Shown here: one piece after another, positions 7,940 to 16,399 of the stretch | Layout: every line of letters starts with the position of its first letter | Numbering within the stretch: the first letter of the stretch is position 1 | Origin: an uncultured Prevotella sp. | Lineage (GTDB): Bacteria > Bacteroidota > Bacteroidia > Bacteroidales > Bacteroidaceae | Assembly: GCA_944319935.1 (NCBI GenBank) | Contig: CALUFM010000014.1 | Coordinates: 1 to 53,314, forward strand | Reading direction: 5' to 3' | DNA: 53,314 nt | Notes under the pieces: model-generated | Database searches by the model: none | Seen by the model: only the letters and a program-made list of their open reading frames with translations | Told to the model about the DNA's origin: nothing | Program-made: the position numbers and the translations under genes

Positions 7940-8802
7940 CATTTGAGATTGCCGGGTTGAATATGAACGTGTGGTGTTTGCCAAGTCATGTCGGCATGGC
8001 GGAAAACCTGCAGCCGTTTGCCGTCGGGGATATGAAGGGCGGTGACGCCTCGATTTGCGACATTGAGTGTGGTGTCGCAGTGCCTGTTGCCGAAGGGCTG
8101 CCGGTGCTGACCAATGCCTTTGACGGCAAGACGCTGAGCCTGTGGCTTGAGCCTGGGCGTTGTGTCTTGTCTTTGCGGTTTGACGGCGACGACAAGGCGC
8201 ATTGGATGTGCGCCAGCCGTGACTGGCGTGTGGTGAAGACCGACTGCACGGCTGACACAGAGTCGGGGCGCAAGGCTCTTGAGGATTTCATCATGATAAG
8301 CTTCATTTACAGCTCGGCTTCATGCGGCACGGTGCTGATACATGCGTCGAGCGTGGCCGTAGGGGCTGAAGGAGTGGTCTTCACGGGGCCGTCGGGCATA
8401 GGCAAAAGCACCCATTCGCGCCTTTGGTTGAGGCATGTTGAAGGCTCGCGCCTGCTTAACGACGACCAGCCGGCGTTGCGTGTCATGCCTGGTGGCGAGG
8501 TGTTTGTCTGCGGTACGCCGTGGAGCGGCAAGACAAGCTGTTACCGCAATGAGCGCGCCAGGCTGAAAGCGGTGTTCCGTATGCGCCAGGCCGGCTGCAA
8601 CCGTGCCGTCAGGTTGGGCGGCGTTGAGGCTTTTTGCGCGTTGATTGACAACACGTCTCTCATCAGGTCTGACAGGGGCAGCTTCGCGCAGATAAGCGGA
8701 ACGCTGGCCGAGATAGCGGGTAAAGTGCCCGTATATGATTTCCACAACCGCCCTGAGGCCGCGGCCGCGGCGATGAGTTACGGGCTGTTCTCGTCAGTGT
8801 GA
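7936..8802 (+). CDS. HPr-kinase-like P-loop protein
   Basis: The 288-residue protein resembles HprK-type and PEP-carboxykinase-like kinases. A C-terminal nucleotide-binding domain begins after VLIHASSVAV. It contains the P-loop GPSGIGKST at residues 151-159, the acidic motif LLNDDQPAL at 173-181 and a later WSGKTS motif. The first 120 residues are poorly conserved. The protein lacks the classical HprK N-terminal domain and the usual phosphocarrier partner genes. Short HprK-like proteins are known beside lasso-peptide genes, where they phosphorylate the peptide, and in polysaccharide loci. It overlaps the AraC-type gene by 4 nt. The substrate is unknown: the 64-residue peptide at 34547-34741 is one candidate. 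Confidence 0.8.
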   Translation: MTFEIAGLNMNVWCLPSHVGMAENLQPFAVGDMKGGDASICDIECGVAVPVAEGLPVLTNAFDGKTLSLWLEPGRCVLSLRFDGDDKAHWMCASRDWRVVKTDCTADTESGRKALEDFIMISFIYSSASCGTVLIHASSVAVGAEGVVFTGPSGIGKSTHSRLWLRHVEGSRLLNDDQPALRVMPGGEVFVCGTPWSGKTSCYRNERARLKAVFRMRQAGCNRAVRLGGVEAFCALIDNTSLIRSDRGSFAQISGTLAEIAGKVPVYDFHNRPEAAAAAMSYGLFSSV

Positions 8803-8848
8803 CGGGCCGTCATGGAGTTGTAAACTATGAATATAAAAAATAAATGAT

Positions 8849-9640
8849 ATGAATCGCATTAATGTTATTTTCTTGTTTGTGCTGTCACTGCTGGCTACCG
8901 GGTGCATGTCTTACGACAAGTCGGTGTACCTTGGCGGCGGCAAGCCGGTGGAATCCGGCGACGGCAGGGGGCTGTATGAATACCGTGTGATGCCGAAAGA
9001 CGAGCTGACGATAACCGTAAGCACGTCAGACCCGGAAGTGTCAGCCCCGTTTTACAGGAAGATTGGCCAGGTGAAAGGCCAGTCGAACCAGGGGCAGGGC
9101 TTTAACAACGCCAAGCTGTTGGACTATCTTGTTGACAACAACGGCAACATTGATTTCCCCGTATTGGGCATGGTCAAGGTCGGCGGGCTGACCACGCGTG
9201 AGTGTGAAGCCCTGATACGCAGCAAGCTGCAGGCCCATCTCAGCGAGACGCCGACGGTTACGGTGAGGGTTTCAAACTTCAAGGTCAGCGTCTTGGGCGA
9301 GGTGAAGTCGCCGGGCACGTACCCCGTTACCGACGAGCGTATCAACATCTTCCAGGCACTGTCTTTGGCCGGCGACATGACGCTGCTGTCGATGCGCGAC
9401 GACGTTGAGCTGCTGCGTGAAGACGCCTCGGGCAACAAGCAGGTCATCCATCTCGACCTGACACGGGCTGACATTGTCAACTCGGACTATTATTACTTGC
9501 AGCAGAATGACATCATTTACGTGAAGCCGACCAAGGCGAGGGTCATGGCCAACAGCATGAGCAACAACACGTCTTCGTGGATTAGCTGGGTCAGCCTGGT
9601 TGCCACCATCGCGTCGCTGGTCGTTGTGTCGCTGAGGTGA
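8849..9640 (+). CDS. Wza-like polysaccharide export lipoprotein
   Basis: This is an outer-membrane polysaccharide exporter of the Wza/BexD family, 263 residues long. The signal peptide ends in LATGC, with the lipidated cysteine at residue 19. The export domain begins at YRVMPKDELTITVS. An SLBB-type domain follows (VSVLGEVKSPGTYPV and INIFQALSLAGDM). The C-terminus carries one hydrophobic segment (SWISWVSLVATIASLVVVSL), typical of Bacteroidetes homologs. It lies 46 bp after the HPr-kinase-like gene and before the Wzc-like kinase, its expected partner across the envelope. Confidence 0.93.
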   Translation: MNRINVIFLFVLSLLATGCMSYDKSVYLGGGKPVESGDGRGLYEYRVMPKDELTITVSTSDPEVSAPFYRKIGQVKGQSNQGQGFNNAKLLDYLVDNNGNIDFPVLGMVKVGGLTTRECEALIRSKLQAHLSETPTVTVRVSNFKVSVLGEVKSPGTYPVTDERINIFQALSLAGDMTLLSMRDDVELLREDASGNKQVIHLDLTRADIVNSDYYYLQQNDIIYVKPTKARVMANSMSNNTSSWISWVSLVATIASLVVVSLR

Positions 9641-9702
9641 TGTTCACGGAAGGCGGCTTGCGGCAAGGCTTGACGGCATGTAGTTTCGGCTGATTTGCGA
9701 TA

Positions 9703-9786
9703 TGCGGTCTTTTGCCGTGTAAAAGGTCGCGAAACGCAGCGTGAAAGGCCACCTTTCGCAAGCCGATATGCCATATTTTGCAATGC
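9703..9786. repeat. GCAAAAGGC-word repeat cluster
   Basis: Degenerate copies of the TTTTGC / GAAAGGCCACCTTTCGC words fill the 233-bp gap between the wza-like and wzc-like genes. No gene is seen in this gap. Confidence 0.55.
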
Positions 9787-9873
9787 AGTCGAATTTGTAA
9801 CAAGACAAACCTGACAGGCATCAATGCTGAAGCTATACGGCCGGTCGGGTTCTAAAATCATAACAATCTGAAA

Positions 9874-12294
9874 ATGAAAGAAGAACAATTATACGAAGAA
9901 CTTTTCGAGGGCGAAAAGAAGAAGGTTGACTATAAGGGCATCATTGTGGAGTATGTCCTGCGTTGGCCCTTTATCCTCGGATTCCTGGTGTTGTCGATGC
10001 TCTGCGCTTATGTCTATTTGCGCTATCAGCCGCCAGTGTACAATGTCAGCTCTACGGTGATGATAAAGCAGGGCGACAAGACCAAGTCAACGGCGGCTAC
10101 GGCTCTCGCGTCGATGCAAGACCTCGGTACGATGTCGATGGCCAACAACTTCGACAACGAAATCGAGATACTCCAGTCGTACAGCCTGATCAAGAAAGTG
10201 GTGAGGTCGCAAAACTTTTACATAAATTATTCCGACAAGCAGAAGTTCGGTTACGATATCCCGGCGTACAAGAGCGTCCCCGTCAACGTGTGGATGGCTC
10301 CTGACGAGGCCGAGCGTCTGCCGTCGGCCTTGAGTGTGGATGTTGACTGCCGCAAGGACGGTTCGGTGGCCGTCACCGCTGTATATGCGATAGACGGCGA
10401 TGAACATACGGTCAGCAAGGAGTTCAAGAAAGTTCCGGCCATATTCATAACCCCCGTGGGCACGCTGACGCTCACGCCTGACTCTAACCGCGCCAAGATG
10501 GCGTTGCCGCGTGAGTTCACGGCCGTAGTGGCCCCGCCGTCGGTCGTTGCTGACGGTTATAAGGCGCGGCTGCAAGGTGCGCCCACGAGCGAGTTCACGT
10601 CGATAGTGCGCCTGTCGTTCAATGACACCGACGTGCGCCGCGGGCAAGATTTCCTCTCAGCCCTGGTCACGCTGTACAACGCTGACGCCAACGAGGACAA
10701 GAACCAGGTGGCAAGCCGCACGGCCAAGTTCATCGAGGAACGCATACGCATAATCAACGAAGAGCTTGGCACAACCGAAAACGAGCTGGCCAGCTACAAG
10801 CAACGCGCCGGACTGACCGACCTTAGCGCGGACGCCCAGCTCGCCCTGCAGGAAACTTCAGAGTATGACAAGAAGCGCGCCGAGAACGCTGCGCAGCTCC
10901 GCCTCGTGGGCTTTTTGCGCGAGTATATTGACAACCCTGACAACCGGCACGAGGTTATACCGTCAGACATCGGCGTAAGCGACGCCGAACTGGCCGGTGT
11001 AATAGCCAAGTACAACGAGATGCAGATTGAACGCAAGCGTCTGCTGCGCACATCCAAGGACAACAACCCCGTCGTGGTCAACCTCGACGCCTCCATTAAC
11101 GCCACCCATAACGCCGTAGTCACGGCCGTTGACAATGTCGACAAGGCTCTAAGGATAACGCGCCGCAACCTCGACCTTGAGGCCGGGCGTTACCGTTCAC
11201 GCGTCAGCAACGCCCCGCGTCAGGAGCAAGCCCTGACCGACATCACACGCCGTCAGGAAATAAAGGCCAACCTCTATCTCACGCTTCTGCAGAAACGTGA
11301 GGAAAACGCAATCACCCTCGCCGCCACGGCCGACAACAGCCGCGTCGTGGAAGAGCCGCGCGCCGCGGGCGTCGTAGCCCCCAACACGCGCAACATCTAC
11401 ATGTTGGCGTTCGTCGTAGGCTTGCTTTTCCCCGTGTTCTGCATCTGGCTCACCCGCAAGCTGCGCTTCAAAATCGAGGGCCGCGCCGATGTGGAGAAAC
11501 TGACTGACGCCCCCGTAATAGGCGACATCCCGCAAGTGCATGACAGCGGAAATTCAACAATCGTGGTGTCGGAGAACAAGAACGGCGTGATGGAGGAAGT
11601 GTTCCGCAACGTCCGTACAAACATCCAGTACATGCTGCGCGAGGACGAGAAGGTGGTACTCCTCACGTCAACGTCGCCCGGCGAGGGCAAGAGCTTCACC
11701 GCGGCCAACCTCGCAGTGAGCTTCGCCTTCATGGAGCGCAAGACGCTAATCGTCGGCATGGACATCCGCAAGCCCGCGCTTAACAAGATATTCGACTTGC
11801 CCAAAGACACGCTTGGCATAACCCAATACCTGGCTTCGCCCAAGGAACACGACCTGATGTCGCTCTGCCTGCAGTCAGCGGTGTCGCCCAACCTCTACGT
11901 GCTGCCCGGCGGCGACGTTCCGCCCAACCCTACGGAACTCGTGGCGCGCCGCTCGCTCGACGACGCCTTCGCCCTTCTCCGTCAGAATTTTGACTATATC
12001 ATAATCGACAGCGCGCCCATCGGCGTCGTCACCGACACGCGCCTCATTTCGCGCGTGGCCGACCTCTGCGTCTACATCTGCCGCGCCGACTTCACCCGCA
12101 AGAGCGACCTTGAGCTAGTCAACGACCTCCGTCAAGACAAGAAGATGCCGTCAATCTGCACCCTCGTCAACGGCATCGACATGGACAAGCGCAAGAACGG
12201 CTACTATTACGGCTATGGCAAGTACGGCCGTTACGGCAAATACGGCTACGGCAAGAAGTACGGTTACGGCTACGGGTACGGGAAAGAGAAGTAA
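9874..12294 (+). CDS. Wzc-like polysaccharide co-polymerase / BY-kinase
   Basis: This 806-residue inner-membrane protein should control chain length and polymerisation by tyrosine autophosphorylation. A first membrane segment at about residues 31-50 (WPFILGFLVLSMLCAYVYL) starts a Wzz domain with a long periplasmic coiled coil. A second lies at about 509-526. The cytoplasmic BY-kinase domain has the Walker A STSPGEGKSF near 600-608, Walker A' VGMDIRKPAL near 626, and Walker B YIIIDSAP near 708-715. The tail (about 774-803) holds more than ten tyrosines separated by Gly and Lys, the autophosphorylation cluster. Its GC-rich codons contrast with the AT-rich flippase that follows. Confidence 0.95.
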   Translation: MKEEQLYEELFEGEKKKVDYKGIIVEYVLRWPFILGFLVLSMLCAYVYLRYQPPVYNVSSTVMIKQGDKTKSTAATALASMQDLGTMSMANNFDNEIEILQSYSLIKKVVRSQNFYINYSDKQKFGYDIPAYKSVPVNVWMAPDEAERLPSALSVDVDCRKDGSVAVTAVYAIDGDEHTVSKEFKKVPAIFITPVGTLTLTPDSNRAKMALPREFTAVVAPPSVVADGYKARLQGAPTSEFTSIVRLSFNDTDVRRGQDFLSALVTLYNADANEDKNQVASRTAKFIEERIRIINEELGTTENELASYKQRAGLTDLSADAQLALQETSEYDKKRAENAAQLRLVGFLREYIDNPDNRHEVIPSDIGVSDAELAGVIAKYNEMQIERKRLLRTSKDNNPVVVNLDASINATHNAVVTAVDNVDKALRITRRNLDLEAGRYRSRVSNAPRQEQALTDITRRQEIKANLYLTLLQKREENAITLAATADNSRVVEEPRAAGVVAPNTRNIYMLAFVVGLLFPVFCIWLTRKLRFKIEGRADVEKLTDAPVIGDIPQVHDSGNSTIVVSENKNGVMEEVFRNVRTNIQYMLREDEKVVLLTSTSPGEGKSFTAANLAVSFAFMERKTLIVGMDIRKPALNKIFDLPKDTLGITQYLASPKEHDLMSLCLQSAVSPNLYVLPGGDVPPNPTELVARRSLDDAFALLRQNFDYIIIDSAPIGVVTDTRLISRVADLCVYICRADFTRKSDLELVNDLRQDKKMPSICTLVNGIDMDKRKNGYYYGYGKYGRYGKYGYGKKYGYGYGYGKEK

Positions 12295-12301
12295 GCGTCA
12301 C

Positions 12302-12367
12302 ATGGACTCAAACAACAAGCGCATAGCCAAGAACACGCTGCTGTATATGTTAAATGTTTGTTTTTGA
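12302..12367 (+). pseudogene. Remnant 5' end of a lost flippase gene
   Basis: An ATG starts a 21-codon reading frame beginning MDSNNKRIAKNTLLYM, followed by a stop. From memory this is the N-terminus of Bacteroidales oligosaccharide flippases (NNKRIAKNTLLLY-type). It also aligns with the start of the intact flippase just downstream (LDSKKVARNSFMLI). The first 14 codons are GC-rich like the upstream operon, and the sequence then changes abruptly to AT-rich DNA. I read it as the scar of a replaced flippase gene, marking a recombination junction. Confidence 0.7.
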
Positions 12368-12405
12368 TTTAAGTGATTGTTGCAAAATAGTTGTTACAAA
12401 CATTT

Positions 12406-13935
12406 ATGAGTGGATTAGACAGCAAGAAGGTTGCGAGAAACTCTTTCATGCTAATTGCAAGAATGTTTGTAACAATGGGAATCTCGTTTTATTCCAGCAG
12501 GATTGTTTTACAGGCATTAGGGGTAGTTGATTATGGAATTAATAATGTCGTAGGTGGCATAATTTCCATGCTGTCTTTTTTGAACACTTCAATGATAACG
12601 TCTGTACAACGTTTCTTAAATTATTCTTTGGGTGAGCATGATTCGGTAAAGACAAATCAAATATTTGTTACCAGCCTAAATGTGCATTTGGCCTTGGCTG
12701 TAATAATTGTCTTGGTTGCGGAAACAATAGGCTTGTATTTCTTAAATACAGGGCTGGAAATTCCAGATGAAAGATTGTTGGCAGCGAATGTGATATATCA
12801 ATTTTCAATAGTAATTGCCATTGTTAACGTGTTAAGCATACCGTACAAGGCTTTGATTGTAGCACATGAACGAATGAGCGTATATGCTTATGAGGCTGTT
12901 TCTCAATCAGTTGCAGTCTTAATCATTTCGTTGGTTATTTTAAATGCAGAAACAGACCGATTGATATTGTATGTTTTTTTGTTGATGTTGGTAAATATTT
13001 TAATACGTATATTTGATGGTTGGTATTGCTCAAGAGAGTTTGGTGAAAAATATAAATTCTATGTAAATAAGAGTGTCTTGAAAGAGCTGCTGTCTTTTTC
13101 TTGGTGGAACACATTGTCGAATAGTGCTTTTTTTATTTATACACAAGGTTCGGTTTTTTTGTTGAATATTTTTTTCGGTCCAGCCGTTAATGCTGCATTT
13201 GCGTTGTCGAATCAGGTCAACTTGTCTTTGGCTACATTTAATTCTAATTTTGTCATGGCTGTTAAGCCGCAAATAGTAAAAACTTATGCAATGCGGCAAT
13301 TTGAGGATATGAGGTCATTGCTTGTATATACTTTGAAAATATCATGTGTCATTCTGGGTGTTATTTCCATGCCATTCATGATTCGTACAGACTACATTTT
13401 GGGCTTATGGCTTGAAAATGTTCCTGAGTATACAGGAGAATTCCTGAATTTGGCGTTATGGTTGACCATGATATATTCGTTCTCTGACCCCATAACATCA
13501 GCAATTCAAGCGACAGGCAAAATCAAGAAGTATAACTTGTCGGAGTCTTTCGCTCTGTTGTTGATATTGCCGCTGACATACGTTCTGTTGTTGTTCGGAA
13601 CGGAACCGTATGGAGTTTATTATGTCCGCTTGGTCGTTTTTTTTGTTTTTTTATTTGTTCGTTTTTATTTTTTGCATCGCTTATTAGGGTTTAGTTTTTG
13701 CTTGTTCTCTATAGGCGTTCTTTTGCGCATCATGGTAAGTGTTTTCATTGTGTATTTGATGCTTCTGCAGATAAATGCTTTTTTGCCAGATGGATTCATT
13801 GGTTTTTTGTTGTTATGTTTTATTTCATTTGTATTGAATGTGATGGTTAGTTTGTTTGTCGCATTTGATAAATCAGAACAAAGAAATATAATTTCCACTT
13901 TGTCAATGCAGCTTTTACGCTTTAGGAAAAAATGA
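12406..13935 (+). CDS. Wzx-like oligosaccharide flippase
   Basis: This 509-residue, strongly hydrophobic protein with about 12-14 predicted membrane segments should flip lipid-linked oligosaccharide units across the inner membrane. The N-terminus (KKVARNSFMLIARMFVTMGI, then SSRIVLQALGVVDYGINNVV) is characteristic of Bacteroidales flippases of the polysaccharide transporter family. The ATG at 12406 is preferred to the TTG at 12391. The gene is AT-rich and opens the AT-rich cassette, 38 bp after the remnant of another flippase. Confidence 0.9.
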   Translation: MSGLDSKKVARNSFMLIARMFVTMGISFYSSRIVLQALGVVDYGINNVVGGIISMLSFLNTSMITSVQRFLNYSLGEHDSVKTNQIFVTSLNVHLALAVIIVLVAETIGLYFLNTGLEIPDERLLAANVIYQFSIVIAIVNVLSIPYKALIVAHERMSVYAYEAVSQSVAVLIISLVILNAETDRLILYVFLLMLVNILIRIFDGWYCSREFGEKYKFYVNKSVLKELLSFSWWNTLSNSAFFIYTQGSVFLLNIFFGPAVNAAFALSNQVNLSLATFNSNFVMAVKPQIVKTYAMRQFEDMRSLLVYTLKISCVILGVISMPFMIRTDYILGLWLENVPEYTGEFLNLALWLTMIYSFSDPITSAIQATGKIKKYNLSESFALLLILPLTYVLLLFGTEPYGVYYVRLVVFFVFLFVRFYFLHRLLGFSFCLFSIGVLLRIMVSVFIVYLMLLQINAFLPDGFIGFLLLCFISFVLNVMVSLFVAFDKSEQRNIISTLSMQLLRFRKK

Positions 13936-13980
13936 AGTCTTATCGGCATAAAGCGTTTGGTTGCCTTTACATTATTTGTT

Positions 13981-14820
13981 ATGAGATTTGGAAGGATTAT
14001 TCGGCGTATACATTTGTTCAGGTTTATTTTTGACAAATGGCGTGGTACAGCTATTTCTGTCCATAAAACCTTATTGGTGAATTTCTTACTGTTCAGAATC
14101 AAAGATGCGTTAAAACTGCCAATTTGGGTTTATCAGGGAACAAGAATTGAACATATAGGGAAAGTCCAGATAAATGCGCCATTGCATTCGGGTATGATTC
14201 GGTTTGGACGGCGCAAGTTTTTCCGTTCAGGTAAAACTGTCATTATCAATAATGGTGTAATTACGTTTCAGGGTAATTGTACAATAATGGGAGGAACAAC
14301 AGTCCATGTGTTAGGTACTAATTGTCAAATGCAGTTTGGCCGGGACGTTATGATAGGTGAGAATGTGAAGATTTTAGTTGGCCCAGACATAAGCATTGGT
14401 GATTTTACGCGAATTGCGTTTGGCTGTGTTCTTATGAGTGCAGATTTTCATTATGTACTTAATACGTCAAATGGGAAGGTTCATCGTAGCATGGCTCCTA
14501 TTGTTATTGGGAAATATAATTGGATAGGTAATAATTGTTCAATAAAAAAAGGAGTTGTCACCTCTGATTATTGCATTGTGTCGAATAATAGTTTGTTGTT
14601 GAAAGATTATTCGACAGATTTGCCTTATCCGTTTATAGCAGGTGTTCCTGGAAAAATTAAAGGATATGGTTTGAGACGGATTTATAATGATAAATCGTCA
14701 AAAGAGCTTGATTCATTTTTTGAGAATGACGGTGGTGATAGCATGACGATACCATTAAAAGAGGACGACCCGGACTTTAATTGGTATTGTAATGGAAAAA
14801 TAAACGTTCATTTGCATTGA
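13981..14820 (+). CDS. Left-handed beta-helix acyltransferase-like protein
   Basis: The 279-residue protein starts at the ATG at 13981 (a TTG lies 24 nt earlier). From about residue 60 it has hexapeptide repeats (IGENVKILVGPDISIGDFTR, IGKYNWIGNNCSI), ending in the FIAGVPGKIKGYG motif typical of sugar O-acetyltransferases. It most likely acetylates a sugar of the repeat unit. It follows the flippase by 45 bp and shares its AT-rich composition. The acceptor sugar cannot be inferred. Confidence 0.82.
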   Translation: MRFGRIIRRIHLFRFIFDKWRGTAISVHKTLLVNFLLFRIKDALKLPIWVYQGTRIEHIGKVQINAPLHSGMIRFGRRKFFRSGKTVIINNGVITFQGNCTIMGGTTVHVLGTNCQMQFGRDVMIGENVKILVGPDISIGDFTRIAFGCVLMSADFHYVLNTSNGKVHRSMAPIVIGKYNWIGNNCSIKKGVVTSDYCIVSNNSLLLKDYSTDLPYPFIAGVPGKIKGYGLRRIYNDKSSKELDSFFENDGGDSMTIPLKEDDPDFNWYCNGKINVHLH

Positions 14821-14898
14821 CTATTACGTCTGTTCGGTATAAGATAATCATTTTTACGGTATTCTGCCCATATCCCCGTTAATTCAAACCTGCTAACT

Positions 14899-14948
14899 GA
14901 CGGTCTTTTGCGTCTTGGAAAATGACCTTTTGCATTATGAAAAGCGGT
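14899..14948. repeat. GCAAAAGGC-word repeat, degenerate copy
   Basis: TCTTTTGCGTC and CCTTTTGCATT words, about 25 bp apart, lie in the gene-free stretch 14821-15253. Confidence 0.45.
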
Positions 14949-15010
14949 AAATGTGAAGACTATAGACGGCTTATTGCAACACGCAAGGAGTTTCTTATTC
15001 TCAGGAATAA

Positions 15011-15197
15011 TGTCACAATGTCACAGCGCGGTGCAAGGTGTTGACAGCCACGATGTTGCACGGTGACATTAAGAGGAACTCAGCATTCACGTTTGTCACA
15101 AGTATGTGACAGTGGAGAATGTGTCATTCATGTCAATGTCACCATGCAATCTGTTGGTAATCAGCAGATTGGGCTGCGCCGTGACATTGTGACATTA
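15011..15197. repeat. TGTCAC/GTGACA word array
   Basis: About nine copies of TGTCA(C/A) or its complement lie within 190 bp, including TGTCACAATGTCACA at 15011 and GTGACATTGTGACATT at 15181. They occur on both strands and end about 55 bp before a glycosyltransferase start. Together with the degenerate repeat before it, this is all I see in the 433-bp gene-free gap 14821-15253. Confidence 0.65.
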
Positions 15198-15253
15198 AAT
15201 TCGGCGTGAAATCATCTTTGTTTCTTGTAGCGAACTGACGTTAACTATTTTAA

Positions 15254-16384
15254 ATGAAAATCGCTTATATTACAACATCGCCTCCTTTTGACAAATACTC
15301 TTGGAGTGGAACGAATTATTACGTGAAGACAGCCTTGGAGGCTCAAGGTTGTGAGGTGTATTGTATCTATGGTTACAGGAAAATAACCCTTGGCATGGTC
15401 TTTCGTAAGCTGCAAGCTGTGTTGCTGCGGAAGAAATACCAAGCCATACGCTCTGTTGCCGCGGCTAAGGGCTGGGCAAAGTTTGTGTCGGCTAATTTGG
15501 AAGGCGGTACGGATGCCATATTGTCGTTAAGCACAATTCCCGTTGCATATTTGGAAACGGACATTCCTGTTTTTGTGTACGTTGACGGATGTTATGAGTA
15601 TATGCTCGGGCAAGGCTTTAATAGGCTTTTGAATAAAACTGCGATAGCGCATGAAATCGAGAGGCGTGCTTTTGAAAAGTCTAAAAAAATATTTACTTCA
15701 TCAGACGCGTCGGCTGACGCAATAAGAAAGTTTTATAATAGTTTCAGTCCAGGAAAAGTAAAAGTCGTACCTTTGGGCGCAAACTTAGACGAAATACCTT
15801 CACGAGATTTGGTGATTGCAAATATCCTTGACAAAGACATGACGGTGTGTAGGATTTTGTTTGTCGGGGTTGATTGGGATAGGAAAGGAGCTGACATTGT
15901 TATTGAGACAGTAAAAAATCTTCATGATGCGGGCTTTCCTATTGAATTGCATTTAGTGGGTTTAAGGGGAATACCTATGTCATTGCCTCCTTATGTTGTC
16001 AATCATGGCTTTATCAGCAAGATGGAAACGGACGGGATGGCAAAACTTGTAGGCCTTTATAAGAGTTCCCATTTCTTGTTTGTCCCATCGCGTGGTGAGG
16101 CATACGGCTTGGTTTTCAGTGAGGCGAGTGCATATGGGTTGCCTTCAATATCTCATTCTATCGGTGGAATTACAACAATCGTGAAAGATGGCGAGAATGG
16201 AAAGCTTTTCCCATTAGGAACGAAACCAGCCACTTTCGCAAAGTATATAAAGGAAACATTTTCAGATGAAACGGCGTATAAAGAGTTTTCAATCAGGACT
16301 TATAATAGGTTTGAAGAACAGTTGAACTGGAATGTGGCAGGCAAATCTCTTTTGGAACAAATGGCAATTTATGGTAATGGATAA
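15254..16384 (+). CDS. GT4-family glycosyltransferase
   Basis: The 376-residue protein has a GT-B fold. The N-terminal domain begins KIAYITTSPPFDKYSWSGTN with the donor-proximal glycine/serine region. The C-terminal domain contains LFVGVDWDRKGADIVIET and the nucleotide-sugar motif FVPSRGEAYGLVFSEASAYG, with the E-x7-E pair typical of GT4. It should add one sugar to the lipid-linked repeat unit at the cytoplasmic face of the inner membrane. Donor and acceptor are unknown. The gene is AT-rich, part of the 12.4-20.8 kb cassette, and follows the TGTCAC array. Confidence 0.88.
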   Translation: MKIAYITTSPPFDKYSWSGTNYYVKTALEAQGCEVYCIYGYRKITLGMVFRKLQAVLLRKKYQAIRSVAAAKGWAKFVSANLEGGTDAILSLSTIPVAYLETDIPVFVYVDGCYEYMLGQGFNRLLNKTAIAHEIERRAFEKSKKIFTSSDASADAIRKFYNSFSPGKVKVVPLGANLDEIPSRDLVIANILDKDMTVCRILFVGVDWDRKGADIVIETVKNLHDAGFPIELHLVGLRGIPMSLPPYVVNHGFISKMETDGMAKLVGLYKSSHFLFVPSRGEAYGLVFSEASAYGLPSISHSIGGITTIVKDGENGKLFPLGTKPATFAKYIKETFSDETAYKEFSIRTYNRFEEQLNWNVAGKSLLEQMAIYGNG

Positions 16385-16399
16385 GATCTATTGTTTTTT

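Noticed and set aside
14990..15200. CRISPR array (regular repeats in a gene-free gap)
   Set aside because: The repeated word is only 6 bp, spacing is irregular, both orientations occur and no cas gene is near.
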